From Nocardioides aquaticus (GTDB lineage: Bacteria > Actinomycetota > Actinomycetes > Propionibacteriales > Nocardioidaceae), in the NCBI RefSeq assembly GCF_018459925.1, contig NZ_CP075371.1, positions 3,472,001 to 3,536,000 on the forward strand: DNA of 64,000 bases, written 5' to 3'. This document shows, in pieces, positions 18,638 to 28,287 of this stretch. Under the pieces are notes generated by a model, which saw nothing but the letters and a program-made list of their open reading frames with translations, did no database searches and was not told where the DNA came from. The first letter of the stretch is position 1. Every line of letters begins with the position of its first letter. The position numbers and the translations under genes were made by a program.

Positions 18638-19741
18638 TCAGGTGCGGTGGACCACGATCATCGCGCGGTCGTCGTCCGGGGAGCCCAGCGCGGTCACCAG
18701 CCGGGTCGCGGCCCCGCCCACGCTGCCCCGCAGCAGCTGCTCCGCGGCGCCCAGCAGCCGGTCGATCCCCAGGTCGATGTCGCGCCGGGGCTCCTCGACC
18801 ATGCCGTCGGTGTAGAGCAGCAGGGTGTCGCCGTGGCCGACCACGCCGCGCGCCGCGACGAAGTCGGGCCCCTCGATCAGCCCGAGCACGGGCCCCTCGC
18901 TGTCCAGCACGCGCCACCGGCCGGAGCCGGCCGAGCGGTGCAGGGCCGGCGGGTGACCGGCCGAGCGGACCTCGTAGGCCCCCGTGCCGAGGTCGACGGA
19001 GAGGTGCACGGCGGTCGCGAAGCCCTCGTCCCAGTCCTGGCGCACCATGTAGTCGTTGGCCGCGGGCAGGAAGCCGTCGGGACGCGTGGCCCCCAGCAGG
19101 CCGCCGAAGGCGCCGGAGAGCAGCAGCGCGCGGGTGCCGGCGTCCGCGCCCTTGCCCGACACGTCGACGACCACCACCTCCAGGCGGCCCGGGTCGTCGA
19201 CCCGGGTGGCCACCACGAAGTCCCCCGCGAAGGGCGTGCCCCCCGCGGAGTGGATCGCGGAGTCGACCTGCCACCCCTCGGGCAGCGCGGGGATGCCGCC
19301 CTGGGTGAGGATCCGGTCGCGCAGGTCGACCAGCATCGACTCGCCCCGCAGCCCGCCGACGCCGAGCTGGGAGCGGCGGAACGAGGTGAAGAGCACGATC
19401 AGCCCCATCGTGAACTGCACCGTGGTCGGGCCGACGATGCGGCCTCCGGAGTCCCCGACGAGCGCCACCTGCGCGGTCAGCAGCAGCATCAGGTAGATCA
19501 CGAACCACGGCAGCGTGCGCGGGCCGAGGAAGATGCTGCCGACCAGCAGCGGGACCATCAGGCTGGTGAACGGCATGATGCCGTCGAAGGCCACGACGAG
19601 CAGGGCCACCACGGTCGACACGGCACCGAGGCCGACCGAGAGGCGCGTCTCCGCGCTCACGCCGTGCCGGCGCAGCGACCGGAGTCCTCTCCGGGGCGCG
19701 AGCACGCGCTCCGGGCGCACGTCCCGGGTCGGGGTGCTCAT
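18638..19741 (-). CDS. PP2C-type (SpoIIE/RsbU-like) serine/threonine phosphatase, membrane-bound
   Basis: A 367-residue protein with four or five N-terminal membrane helices (about residues 30-125) and a C-terminal PP2C-SpoIIE phosphatase domain. Metal-binding motifs are AGGTPFAGDFVVATRVDD, VVVDVSGKGADAGTRALLLS and LLLYTDGMVEEP. Phosphatases of this class usually dephosphorylate anti-anti-sigma factors in partner-switching stress pathways, but no sigma, anti-sigma or STAS gene lies nearby, so the target is unknown. The ATG has GAGG upstream. A stand-alone gene. Confidence 0.88.
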   Translation of the reverse strand: MSTPTRDVRPERVLAPRRGLRSLRRHGVSAETRLSVGLGAVSTVVALLVVAFDGIMPFTSLMVPLLVGSIFLGPRTLPWFVIYLMLLLTAQVALVGDSGGRIVGPTTVQFTMGLIVLFTSFRRSQLGVGGLRGESMLVDLRDRILTQGGIPALPEGWQVDSAIHSAGGTPFAGDFVVATRVDDPGRLEVVVVDVSGKGADAGTRALLLSGAFGGLLGATRPDGFLPAANDYMVRQDWDEGFATAVHLSVDLGTGAYEVRSAGHPPALHRSAGSGRWRVLDSEGPVLGLIEGPDFVAARGVVGHGDTLLLYTDGMVEEPRRDIDLGIDRLLGAAEQLLRGSVGGAATRLVTALGSPDDDRAMIVVHRT

Positions 19742-19775
19742 CGCGGCACCGCCTCCGCTCGCTCGCTGGGAGCGC

Positions 19776-20639
19776 TCACCCTACGGCGCGGGAGCGGAAC
19801 ACGGGCTGGCAACGCGGGCACCAGAACAGGTTCCGGGCGGCCAGCTCCCTGGTCCGCACCGTCGCCCCGCAGACCAGGCACTCCTGCCCGTCGCGGCGGT
19901 AGACGTAGTGCTGGCCCGTACGCCGCCGCGCCGGCCGCTGGCGGGCCGCCGCGCGGTCCTCGGGGCGCAGCGTCTCGATCCTGCCGCTGCGCACGCCCGC
20001 CGCCATCAGCTCGACGAGGTCGTCCCACACCGCCTGCCACTGGCTGACCCGCAGGGTGCGTCCGGGACGCATCGGGTCGAGCCGCTGCCGGAAGAGCACC
20101 TCTGCCCGGTAGACATTGCCCACGCCGGCCAGCACGGACTGGTCCATCAGCAGCCCGCCGATCGGGGCCCGGCTGCGGCGGATCCGCTGCCAGGCCCGGT
20201 CCGGGTCGGCGTCGGGCTTCAGCGGGTCCGGCCCGATCCGGTCGAGCACGGCCTCGCGCTCGGCCGGGGTGACCAGGGCGCACTGCGTGGCGCCGCGCAG
20301 GTCTCCGTACGCCGTGCCGGCGCCGTGACCGTCGGCACCGTCGGCGACCAGCCGCATCCGGACCGCCCCGACCGGGGCCGGCACCGCGTCCACGCCGGGG
20401 AGGCCCGCGTGGACCGGCAGCTTGCCGTACAGCCCGAGGTGGACGTGCACGACGTCCTCCTGGTCGAAGTCGAGGAACAGGTGCTTGCCGGTGGCCTCGG
20501 CGGCGCGCAGCACCCGGCCGTCCAGGATCGCCGCGGACTCCTCGAAGCGGCCCTGCGGGCTGGTGACCCGGACGTGGCGCCCGCCGAAGGCGGCGTCGAG
20601 GTCGAGCGCGAGCCGCAGCAGGGTGTGGCCCTCGGGCAC
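19776..20639 (-). CDS. Fpg/Nei family DNA glycosylase (endonuclease VIII type)
   Basis: Bifunctional DNA glycosylase/AP lyase for oxidised bases, 287 residues. It starts with PEGHT, where Pro2 is the Schiff-base nucleophile and Glu3 the catalytic acid. The H2TH region reads LLMDQSVLAGVGNVYRAEVL, and the C-terminal zinc finger is CLVCGATVRT...FWCPRCQ with four cysteines. The PEGHT start and position beside rpiB match actinobacterial Nei2 (Rv2464c). It begins 4 bases after the rpiB stop, so the two are co-transcribed. Confidence 0.9.
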   Translation of the reverse strand: MPEGHTLLRLALDLDAAFGGRHVRVTSPQGRFEESAAILDGRVLRAAEATGKHLFLDFDQEDVVHVHLGLYGKLPVHAGLPGVDAVPAPVGAVRMRLVADGADGHGAGTAYGDLRGATQCALVTPAEREAVLDRIGPDPLKPDADPDRAWQRIRRSRAPIGGLLMDQSVLAGVGNVYRAEVLFRQRLDPMRPGRTLRVSQWQAVWDDLVELMAAGVRSGRIETLRPEDRAAARQRPARRRTGQHYVYRRDGQECLVCGATVRTRELAARNLFWCPRCQPVFRSRAVG

Positions 20640-20643
20640 GTCC

Positions 20644-21153
<510 letters not shown>

Positions 21154-21165
21154 GGCGCGATCCTC

Positions 21166-22092
21166 TCAGGCCCCCGGGTCCGGACGGGTGGTGGGCAGGT
21201 GGTGGGCCACGAAGGCGCCGACCTGCTGGATCGCGGTGCTCGCGGCGTCGTAGGCACCCGGGTGGCGCCAGAACCCGTGCAGCATGCCGAGGTAGCGGGT
21301 GCCGGTCACCTCGACGCCGGCCTCGGCCAGCAGCGCGACCAGGTGCTCGCCCTCGTCGAGCAGCGGGTCGTGCTCGGCGGTGAGCACCAGCGTCGGCGGC
21401 AGCGTCGCGAGGTGCTCCGAGAGCAGCGGCGCGAGGTCGGGGTCGGCGAGGTCGGCCGACGAGGCGGCGTACTGCTCCCAGTACCAGGTGGCGTCGCGGG
21501 GGTCGAAGCCGTGCGTCTCGCGCCGGAAGGAGGGGAAGGAGCCGGTGGGGTCGAGGAAGGGGTAGATCAGCACGGTCGCGGCGAAGCGGCCGGGGTGGCG
21601 CAGCGCGGCGACCAGGGCGAGGTTGGCGCCGGCGCTGTCGCCGTGTGCCACCACCGGCACGTCGAGCCCGCGCCCGGGTCCCTCGGCAGCCAGCCAGGCC
21701 AGCACCGTGTCGACGTCGTCGGGCGCGGCCGGGAACCGGTGCTCCGGCGGGCGGCGGTAGTCGACGCTGAGCACCGCGTGCCCGCTGGAGACCACGAGGC
21801 GGCGGCAGGCGGCGTCGTGGACCTCGACGTCGTTGAGCACGAAGCCCCCGCCGTGCAGGTGCAGCACCAGCCCGGTCACGGAAGCGTCCGCCGGGTCGAC
21901 GGGCAGGTAGACCCGGCACGGCACCCCGTGCGCGTCGACGTCCTCGACGTGGGCGACGCGCTCCCGGGGCTCGGCCGCCGCGGCGACCCGGGACTCCGCC
22001 CGGGCCCGGGCGACGTCGAAGGCCGGGTCGCTGACCGGGACGTCGCCCGCGGCAGCCTCGAGGGCGGCGCGGGCCTGGGGGTGCAGGGCCAT
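21166..22092 (-). CDS. Alpha/beta hydrolase fold-3 (hormone-sensitive-lipase-like) esterase
   Basis: A 308-residue carboxylesterase. LVLHLHGGGFVLNDVEVHD carries the HGGG oxyanion motif, VVAHGDSAGANLALVAALR the nucleophile serine in GDSAG, EHDPLLDEGEHL the acid and MLHGFWRHPGAY the histidine. No signal peptide is seen. Of the Lip/Aes family by motif; the natural substrate is unknown. It follows the LURP-one-like gene with a 14-base gap, so they may share a transcript ending in rpiB and the glycosylase. Confidence 0.88.
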   Translation of the reverse strand: MALHPQARAALEAAAGDVPVSDPAFDVARARAESRVAAAAEPRERVAHVEDVDAHGVPCRVYLPVDPADASVTGLVLHLHGGGFVLNDVEVHDAACRRLVVSSGHAVLSVDYRRPPEHRFPAAPDDVDTVLAWLAAEGPGRGLDVPVVAHGDSAGANLALVAALRHPGRFAATVLIYPFLDPTGSFPSFRRETHGFDPRDATWYWEQYAASSADLADPDLAPLLSEHLATLPPTLVLTAEHDPLLDEGEHLVALLAEAGVEVTGTRYLGMLHGFWRHPGAYDAASTAIQQVGAFVAHHLPTTRPDPGA

Positions 22093-22106
22093 CGTGGTCC
22101 GCCCGC

Positions 22107-22676
22107 TCAGCGCGCCATCAGGGCGTCCAGCGCCACCGCGACCGCCGCGGCGACGCGGAAGTCGATCTCGGGGTGCGGCACCGTCACCGTGTACTTGTCG
22201 CGCACCGAGCCCTGGCGGGAGACCGAGAGCAGCGGAGCCCCGTCGGGGGCCACGAAGTCGAAGTGGATCGGCAGGAAGGGGATGTCGGCCACCCGGCGCA
22301 CGATCGCGACCAGCTGGCTGCGCTCCCGCCCGGTCCCGGCGTACCCCGGGCCCTCGAGGTGGAAGGTCGAGCGGAGCAGGCTCGCGCCGAAGTCCTTGCG
22401 GAAGAAGCCCAGCGGTGCGCCGGCCTCGTCGGTGACGTCGTAGCCGGCGTTGAGGTCCATCCGCTGCCGGGCCTTGAAGGCGAAGACCGGGCGCGCCTTG
22501 GAGGAGTCCTCGAAGAAGGTGACCTGCTCCTTGAACGCCAGCCGCTTCTGCTCGGCCAGCCCCATCATCGCGCCGGTCGAGCCGTCCGGGTTCGCGGCGT
22601 AGAGCTCGTAGCGGTTGGTCGTCAGCGCGACCTTCTGCTTGACGAAGAACGAGGGCAGGTACATCGAGGCGGTCAC
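22107..22676 (-). CDS. LURP-one-related/scramblase-like protein
   Basis: A protein of about 189 residues resembling the phospholipid-scramblase/LURP-one fold, a 12-strand beta barrel around a central helix. Visible are VKQKVALTTNRYELYAANPD, FKEQVTFFEDSSKARPVFAF, ARQRMDLNAGYDVTDEAG and an IHFDFVAPDGAPLLSVSRQ-like C-terminal strand pair. I chose the GTG at 22676 because TAGGAT (22689 to 22684) stands 7 bases before it; the ATG at 22664 is the alternative. The biochemical role of bacterial members is not settled. Confidence 0.72.
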   Translation of the reverse strand: MTASMYLPSFFVKQKVALTTNRYELYAANPDGSTGAMMGLAEQKRLAFKEQVTFFEDSSKARPVFAFKARQRMDLNAGYDVTDEAGAPLGFFRKDFGASLLRSTFHLEGPGYAGTGRERSQLVAIVRRVADIPFLPIHFDFVAPDGAPLLSVSRQGSVRDKYTVTVPHPEIDFRVAAAVAVALDALMAR

Positions 22677-22696
22677 GGCGGCGATCCTAGGCCGGT

Positions 22697-24508
22697 TCAG
22701 CCCTCGGGCGTGGCCAGACGCTCCCGCTCCTGCTCGACGACCGACGGGTCGAGCTTGGTGAAGACCGGCGTCGGCTTGGCCACCGGGGTCCCGGCCACGA
22801 CCGGGCGGGACTCCCAGCGCGGCGTGCCGCGGTAGTCGCCCGTGATCACCGGGTACGGCCCGAGGCCGGCGCCGGCGCCGGGGTCGAGGTCCTCGACCTG
22901 CTCGATGCGCGGCATCGGCACCAGCTCGCCCTCGCCCCCGTAGACCGCCCACACCCGGTTGGCGGCGTGCGGCAGGAACGGGGCCAGCAGCAGGTTGCAG
23001 TCCAGGACGCACTGCGCGGCGACGTTGAGGACGGTGCCGAGCCGCTCGCGCTGCGCCTCGTCCTTCATCTTGTAGGGCTCGGTGACGGTGAGGTACTTGT
23101 TCACCTCGCCGACGCAGCGCATCGCCTCCGCGATCGCGGCGCGCTGGCGGTGCCGGGAGATCAGCCCGCCGACCGCGTCGAACCCGGCGCGCACGGTGGC
23201 GAGCACGTCCTCGTCGACCTGCTGCAGCGGGCCGCGGGGCGGGACCTCGCCGAAGCTCTTGGCGATCATCGTCGCCGTGCGGTTCACCAGGTTGCCCCAG
23301 CCGGCCACCAGCTCGGAGTTGGTGCGCTGCACGAACTCGGCCCAGGTGAAGTCGGAGTCGGAGGTCTCGGGGCCGGCCGCGCAGATGAAGTAGCGCAGCG
23401 CGTCGGGCTGGTAGCGCGTCAGCATGTCGCCGACCAGGATCACGTGACCGCGGCTGGTCGAGAACTGCTTGCTCTCCATGGTCATGAACTCCGAGGAGAC
23501 GACCTCGGTGGGCAGCACGAGGTCCCCGTACGTCCCCGGCTCGCCGCCGCGGTCGCCGCGGCCGTCGTAGGCCAGCAGCTCCGCCGGCCAGATCTGGCTG
23601 TGGAAGACGATGTTGTCCTTGCCCATGAAGTAGTAGGCCAGGGTCTGCGGGTCGTTCCACCAGTCGCGCCAGGCCTCGGGCGTGCCCTGGCGGCGGGCCC
23701 ACTCGATCGAGGCCGAGAGGTAGCCGATCACCGCGTCGAACCAGACGTAGAGGCGCTTGGTGGGCTGGTCCTCCCAGCCCGGCACGGGGATGCCCCAGTC
23801 GATGTCGCGCGTCATCGCGCGGGGGCGGATCTCCTTGAGGATGTTCTGGCTGAACCGGATCACGTTGGGCCGCCACAGCCCGGTGGCCTCGCGCTCGTCG
23901 AGCCACTCCCCCAGCGCACCGGCCAGCGCGGGGAGGTCCAGGAAGTAGTGCTGGGTGTCGACGAACGACGGGGTCTCGCCGTTGATCTTGGAGCGGGGCG
24001 CGACCAGGTCGGTGGCGTCCAGCTGGTTGCCGCAGTTGTCGCACTGGTCCCCGCGGGCCTCGGTGTAGCCGCAGATCGGGCAGGTGCCCTCGATGTAGCG
24101 GTCGGGCAGGGTGCGACCGGTCGAGGGGCTGATCGCCGACTGGGTGGTCTGCTCGACCAGGTAGCCGTTGCGGTGCACGGTGCGGAACATCTCTTGCACC
24201 GTGAGGTAGTGGTTGCCGGTCGTGGTGCGGGTGAACAGGTCGTAGGACAGCCCGAGGTCGTGCAGGTCCTGCACGATCACCGCGTTGTTGCGGTCGGCGA
24301 GGTCCCGGGCGCTGACGCCCTCGGCGTCGGCGGCGACCAGGATCGGCGTGCCGTGCTCGTCGGTGCCGGAGACCATGAGGACGTCGTGGCCGGCCATCCG
24401 CATGTAGCGGCTGAAGACGTCGGAGGGCACCCCGAAGCCCGCGACGTGGCCGATGTGGCGGGGGCCGTTGGCGTAGGGCCAGGCGACGGCGGACAGGACG
24501 TGGCTCAT
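22697..24508 (-). CDS. metG: Methionyl-tRNA synthetase
   Basis: Class I synthetase charging tRNA-Met, 603 residues. The HIGH motif is exact in [17 protein letters not shown], a zinc knuckle [18 protein letters not shown] follows, and the anticodon-binding alpha-helical domain ends the protein. The KMSKS loop is replaced by [12 protein letters not shown], a KFSxSR-type variant found in part of the MetRS family. There is no C-terminal dimerisation domain. TAGGAT (24520 to 24515) lies 6 bases before the ATG, so the transcript is probably leaderless. Confidence 0.96.
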   Translation of the reverse strand: MSHVLSAVAWPYANGPRHIGHVAGFGVPSDVFSRYMRMAGHDVLMVSGTDEHGTPILVAADAEGVSARDLADRNNAVIVQDLHDLGLSYDLFTRTTTGNHYLTVQEMFRTVHRNGYLVEQTTQSAISPSTGRTLPDRYIEGTCPICGYTEARGDQCDNCGNQLDATDLVAPRSKINGETPSFVDTQHYFLDLPALAGALGEWLDEREATGLWRPNVIRFSQNILKEIRPRAMTRDIDWGIPVPGWEDQPTKRLYVWFDAVIGYLSASIEWARRQGTPEAWRDWWNDPQTLAYYFMGKDNIVFHSQIWPAELLAYDGRGDRGGEPGTYGDLVLPTEVVSSEFMTMESKQFSTSRGHVILVGDMLTRYQPDALRYFICAAGPETSDSDFTWAEFVQRTNSELVAGWGNLVNRTATMIAKSFGEVPPRGPLQQVDEDVLATVRAGFDAVGGLISRHRQRAAIAEAMRCVGEVNKYLTVTEPYKMKDEAQRERLGTVLNVAAQCVLDCNLLLAPFLPHAANRVWAVYGGEGELVPMPRIEQVEDLDPGAGAGLGPYPVITGDYRGTPRWESRPVVAGTPVAKPTPVFTKLDPSVVEQERERLATPEG

Positions 24509-24533
24509 GCCCCGATCCTAGGGACCCGCCTGC

Positions 24534-25736
24534 TCACGCCAACCGTTGGATCCGCGCCGCCGCCCGCCGGCGCACCCAGGTGAGGCGGCCGTAGAGCCTG
24601 CTGCCCGGGCAGGCGGTCTCGTTGGTGTCGCGGTGACCGTCGATCACGCGCAGCCGGACGCGCTGCCCGGACCGGTACCGGTCGCTTCCCGAGGAGGTGA
24701 CCCGGACGCTCGCCCGCGGCCGACGTCCGTGCTTGTGGAGCTTCCAGGCGGCGATCTTGGCCAGGCCCCGGATGATCCGGCGGTTCGCTGCCCCGGCCTC
24801 GAAGTTCCCGATCACCGCCACCCCGAAGGAGTTGCTGTTGAACCCCAGCGTGTGCGCGCCGCGCACCGGGCGCTCCACCCCTCCGGCCCGACCGGCCCAG
24901 ATCCGGCCGAAGCGGTCCACCAGGAAGTTGTAGCCGATGTCGGACCAGCCGAGGTTCTGGGTGTGGTACCGGTACATGCCCCGGATCAGGCCGGGCACGT
25001 CGCCGCGCGCGTACCCGTTGGAGTTCACCGTGTGGTGGACGTGCATCTGCCGGATGGTGCTGTCGATGGTCGGCGACCCGGTGCGCAGCCGTTCGTCGGC
25101 CCCCCAGTCCCGACGGGAGCGGATGGCCGGTCGCAGCCCCTTGTCGCGCGTGGAGGAGCGGGGCAGCACGCGCGCGGGCAGCACCTCCGGCTCGATCAGG
25201 GCCAGGGCGGGATCGCCGGCCGCGCCGCTGGTGCGGACCTGGAGGGCGTCGCTCGGGCCGACCCACGTCAGCTCGGTCGAGCGCAGCGTGGGGTCGCCCT
25301 CGCCGCTGTCGAGGTCGGGCCCGTCGTGCTGGAAGCGCAGCGTGCTCCAGGGACGCCAGGTGCCGGAGCCGACCGGGCGGGTCCGCACCTCGACGGTGGT
25401 CTCACCGCCGCGCCAGGTCACCCCGACCATCGAGAACGGGTCGGTCTCGACCGTGCTGGTCTCGAGGCCGGCGGCGCCGGTGCTGCGTCGGGCCGACCCC
25501 GCGGCCAGCGACGCCAGCGGGACGTCGGCGGCGCGGACCCCGCCGGGCCGGGAGGCCAGGGCGACGCCGGTGCGCCCGCCGGACAGGCGGGCGCGGGTCA
25601 CGCCGTCCCCGGTCCCGGGCTCGTCACCCCCGCCGGAGAGGGCGTCGATGACGGGCACGGCGACGACGGCACCCACGGCGGCCGTCGCGACCACGGTGAC
25701 GGTGCGCCGACTGGGAGACGGGAGGCTCATGGACAT
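24534..25736 (-). CDS. N-acetylmuramoyl-L-alanine amidase, PGRP/amidase_2 domain, exported
   Basis: A 400-residue peptidoglycan amidase. The N-terminus SPSRRTVTVVATAAVGAVVA resembles a Tat-type signal, with an in-frame ATG two codons in. A beta-rich region (about residues 85-200) precedes the catalytic PGRP domain (about 210-370). Zinc ligands are visible in MHVHHTVNSN (His) and VIDGHRDTNETACPG (His and Cys), so it should be an active Zn amidase rather than a recognition-only PGRP. It would cleave the bond between MurNAc and the stem peptide outside the membrane. A stand-alone gene. Confidence 0.9.
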   Translation of the reverse strand: MSMSLPSPSRRTVTVVATAAVGAVVAVPVIDALSGGGDEPGTGDGVTRARLSGGRTGVALASRPGGVRAADVPLASLAAGSARRSTGAAGLETSTVETDPFSMVGVTWRGGETTVEVRTRPVGSGTWRPWSTLRFQHDGPDLDSGEGDPTLRSTELTWVGPSDALQVRTSGAAGDPALALIEPEVLPARVLPRSSTRDKGLRPAIRSRRDWGADERLRTGSPTIDSTIRQMHVHHTVNSNGYARGDVPGLIRGMYRYHTQNLGWSDIGYNFLVDRFGRIWAGRAGGVERPVRGAHTLGFNSNSFGVAVIGNFEAGAANRRIIRGLAKIAAWKLHKHGRRPRASVRVTSSGSDRYRSGQRVRLRVIDGHRDTNETACPGSRLYGRLTWVRRRAAARIQRLA

Positions 25737-25802
25737 TGATCATGCGTCACATCAGCAACATCCGTCCAACCCGTCACACCCCGGCGCGGCGCGCCGACGG
25801 GG

Positions 25803-26402
25803 TCAGCTGAAGTCCAGCGCCTCGTTGCGGGAGCGCTTGAGCTCGAAGAAGTGCGGGTAGGAGGCCATCGCCACCGCGCCGTCCCAGATCGCGCCGGCCT
25901 GCTCGCCGCGCGGGATCCGGGTCATCACCGGACCGAAGAACGCGACGCCGTCGATGGCGATCGTCGGCGTGCCGACGTCCTCACCGACCTGGTCCATGCC
26001 CTCGTGGTGGGAGGAGATGATCGCCTCGTCGTAGGAGGTGTCCTCGAAGGCCTCGGCCAGCTCGGCAGGGAGCCCGACCTCGGCCAGCGCCTCGGCCATG
26101 ACCTGCTGGTCGCGGCCGCGGTCCTGGTCGTGGATGCGGGTGCCCATCGCGGTGTAGAGCGGCAGCAGGTGCTCGCGCCCGTGCTGCTGCTGCACCGCCA
26201 TCGCCACGCGGACCGGGCCCCAGGCACCCTCGAGCGCCTTGCGGTACTCCTCGGGGATCTCCTTGTCCTGGTTGAGGTAGCCCAGGCTCATGATGTGCCA
26301 GGTGACGTCGACGTCACGGACCTTCTCCACCTCCAGCATCCAGCGCGAGGTGATCCAGGCGAACGGGCAGAGCGGGTCGAACCAGAAGTCGGCTTTCGTC
26401 AT
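25803..26402 (-). CDS. DsbA-family protein of the Rv2466c (mycothiol-dependent reductase) type
   Basis: A 199-residue thioredoxin-fold protein with an inserted helical domain. It matches the actinobacterial Rv2466c/Mrx family: [20 protein letters not shown] at the N-terminus, the conserved [10 protein letters not shown], and the cis-proline [21 protein letters not shown]. tuberculosis Rv2466c is a mycothiol-dependent reductase with two cysteines in the motif. Here the motif is CPFA, so the resolving cysteine is missing and it must work as a monothiol. Known members help withstand oxidative stress. Its position next to pepN is conserved with M. tuberculosis. Confidence 0.85.
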   Translation of the reverse strand: MTKADFWFDPLCPFAWITSRWMLEVEKVRDVDVTWHIMSLGYLNQDKEIPEEYRKALEGAWGPVRVAMAVQQQHGREHLLPLYTAMGTRIHDQDRGRDQQVMAEALAEVGLPAELAEAFEDTSYDEAIISSHHEGMDQVGEDVGTPTIAIDGVAFFGPVMTRIPRGEQAGAIWDGAVAMASYPHFFELKRSRNEALDFS

Positions 26403-26413
26403 GCCGGTGCAGC

Positions 26414-26452
26414 GGTCGCCGGGCGCGCGCTATTCCCGCGCGCCCGGCGACC
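26414..26452 (-). terminator. Hairpin terminator after the CHAP-domain gene
   Basis: A perfect 16-bp stem (26414-26429 with 26437-26452) and 7-base loop lie 8 bases after the CHAP gene stop on the minus strand. The hairpin ends only 11 bases before the ATG of the next gene. Confidence 0.82.
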
Positions 26453-26460
26453 CGGGCCGC

Positions 26461-28143
26461 TCAGCCGGCCGGCAGCACCGTGACCGGCACCTCCACCGAG
26501 ACCGGTGCGATCAGGTCCGAGCCGAGGAAGTCGACCCGGACCACGCGCTCGCCGGCCTTCAGCGGGGCCACGACGACACGGGCGACCCCGGCCTCCACGG
26601 TCACCGGCACCTCGCGGCCACGGATGGTGACCAGGGCCTGACCGGTCGGCACCTCCACCCCCGGGGCGCTCAGGGCCAGGGTGACGACGGCCTCGCGGGC
26701 CCTGCCGGTCGCGACCACCTCGAGCGAGGGCGTGGCGCGCACGGCGCGCTCGACCTCGACCAGCTGCGTGGTCGGGCGGTACCCCGCCCGCACCAGCTCG
26801 ACCTCGACGGAGAGCCATGCCCCGACGTCGCGGGCCCGGACCGGGTAGGTCGCCGCCGCACCCCGGACACCCTTGATCCGGGCGCCGTCGCGCAGCCACC
26901 GGTAGCGCACCTCGGCCTGGGCCGGGGCGAACGACCCGGGATCGACCGCGAGCTCCTCGCCGACCTGCGGCGTGCCCTCGACGCGGGCCGGCTCGACGAC
27001 CTCGACCGACGGCGCCGTCACCGGCGCCGTGGCGACGGACCGGGTGCGGGCGGGCACGTGGCCCCGACCGAACCCGTCCACCCCGGCGACCACGCGGGCG
27101 CCCTCCAGGTCCTCGGTCAGCACCAGGCGAGCACCAGTGGCGCCCTCCACGAGCTCGCCGTCGGCGAACCACGAGAACCGGGTGCTGCCGGGCTCCGGCG
27201 TCATCGTGCCGGGGGTCGAGGTCAGCACCTGGCCGACCTCGGGCGTCCCGGTGACGACCGGGGGTGTGGTGGTGAAGCGGCCGCGCCTGACCGCGGCGGT
27301 GCGCTGCGAGACGACCGTGGCGGCCTCGTAGCCCGCCTTGCGGGCCGTCACCTGCAGCGTGATGGTCTTGCCCACGTCGCGCGGGCGCGGGGTGAACCGG
27401 TTGCCGGTCGCACCCTCGACGGCCCGTCCCTCGACCAGCCACTGCCGCTCGGCACCCTCCACCCGGGGGGTCCAGCTGCCGCGGTCGCTGGTGAGCGCCC
27501 GGCCCACGGTGGCGGTGCCGCCGACCCGCGGCAGCGTCTTGTTCGCCAGCTCCGGGGTGCTGTCGACGAAGTGCACGAAGCCGTCGGGCCAGGTGCCGGC
27601 CGCCACGCTGTAGCGGCGCCAGTGGAAGTCGCCGCCCCAGCTGTCCTCGCTGACGATGATCTCCGTCGGGCTGACGACCCGCTCCACGTAGGCCACGTGA
27701 CCGGCGGACCCGGAGACGCCGGACCGGTACGCCCGGAACCAGGCCACCGCCCCCACCTCGGGCGTGCGGTCGGTCTTCGAGGCGTTCGAGGTGCCCCAGA
27801 ACATCGCGTTGCCGCTGCCGGACCACGGACGCACGTTGGGCATCCCCGCCTGCACCATCCGGTAGGCCACGTAGTTGGTGCAGTTGTGGCCGGAGTACAT
27901 GTTCCAGTACATCGTCCCGCCGCGCTCCTTGTAGCCCGCGTGGCCGTAGCCGGCGCGGGCGCAGGCGTCGTACCCGGTGCAGAGGTAGGAGCTGCTGCTG
28001 CTGGTGACGGCCTCCTTCGCCGCGGCGGTGCCGGCGACCGGCAGCAGGGTCGAGGCACCGAGCGCGAGGGCGAGCGCGCCCGCGACGAGCAGCCGGAGCA
28101 GGGCGTCGGGACGGGTGCGAGAGGTGCTGGGCGCAGAGGTCAC
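26461..28143 (-). CDS. Secreted CHAP-domain peptidoglycan hydrolase with Ig-like repeats
   Basis: A protein of about 560 residues. A signal peptide (about residues 12-40, LLRLLVAGALALALGAS) leads to a CHAP amidase/endopeptidase domain with the catalytic cysteine in SGHNCTNYVAYRMVQAG and histidine in SGSAGHVAYVERVVS. Three Ig-like repeats of about 90 residues follow (GTATVGRALTSDRGSWTP, GTPEVGQVLTSTPGTMTP, GTPQVGEELAVDPGSFAP), then a fourth all-beta domain. These repeats probably bind or span the wall. I prefer the GTG at 28143 because it gives a clean signal peptide. A perfect TTGACA occurs upstream (28167 to 28162), though no good -10 follows it. Confidence 0.85.
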   Translation of the reverse strand: MTSAPSTSRTRPDALLRLLVAGALALALGASTLLPVAGTAAAKEAVTSSSSSYLCTGYDACARAGYGHAGYKERGGTMYWNMYSGHNCTNYVAYRMVQAGMPNVRPWSGSGNAMFWGTSNASKTDRTPEVGAVAWFRAYRSGVSGSAGHVAYVERVVSPTEIIVSEDSWGGDFHWRRYSVAAGTWPDGFVHFVDSTPELANKTLPRVGGTATVGRALTSDRGSWTPRVEGAERQWLVEGRAVEGATGNRFTPRPRDVGKTITLQVTARKAGYEAATVVSQRTAAVRRGRFTTTPPVVTGTPEVGQVLTSTPGTMTPEPGSTRFSWFADGELVEGATGARLVLTEDLEGARVVAGVDGFGRGHVPARTRSVATAPVTAPSVEVVEPARVEGTPQVGEELAVDPGSFAPAQAEVRYRWLRDGARIKGVRGAAATYPVRARDVGAWLSVEVELVRAGYRPTTQLVEVERAVRATPSLEVVATGRAREAVVTLALSAPGVEVPTGQALVTIRGREVPVTVEAGVARVVVAPLKAGERVVRVDFLGSDLIAPVSVEVPVTVLPAG

Positions 28144-28287
28144 ACCGGGGAGGCAACCACATGTCAAGCACCGACACGCCGACACGCGACAAATTTCTCA
28201 ACTTTCCCACGCATCACACCGGCCCCATCCTCCCCGCGTCCGACGCCGCCCGGTCGACCACCCCGAACGGGTGGCAGGATCGCGGCC

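Noticed and set aside
16793..20047. A 1084-codon open frame on the plus strand across tig, both tRNAs and the phosphatase
   Set aside because: It is antisense to clear genes and crosses two tRNA genes. Its translation is low-complexity and has no family feature. Long antisense frames are expected at this GC content.
28144..28185. Earlier start for the CHAP protein at 28185
   Set aside because: It adds a cysteine-rich 14-residue stretch before the signal peptide, which would be unusual for an exported protein.
26290..28287. Upstream extension of the pepN frame
   Set aside because: The extension is antisense to the CHAP and Rv2466c-type genes and of biased composition. The family N-terminus (PGTNLTRDEAATRAGLL) begins at the ATG at 28288.
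28144..28287. A c-di-AMP (ydaO-type) riboswitch before the CHAP hydrolase
   Set aside because: Such riboswitches often precede wall hydrolases in actinobacteria, but the gap is under 150 bases and I could not find the conserved pairing elements.
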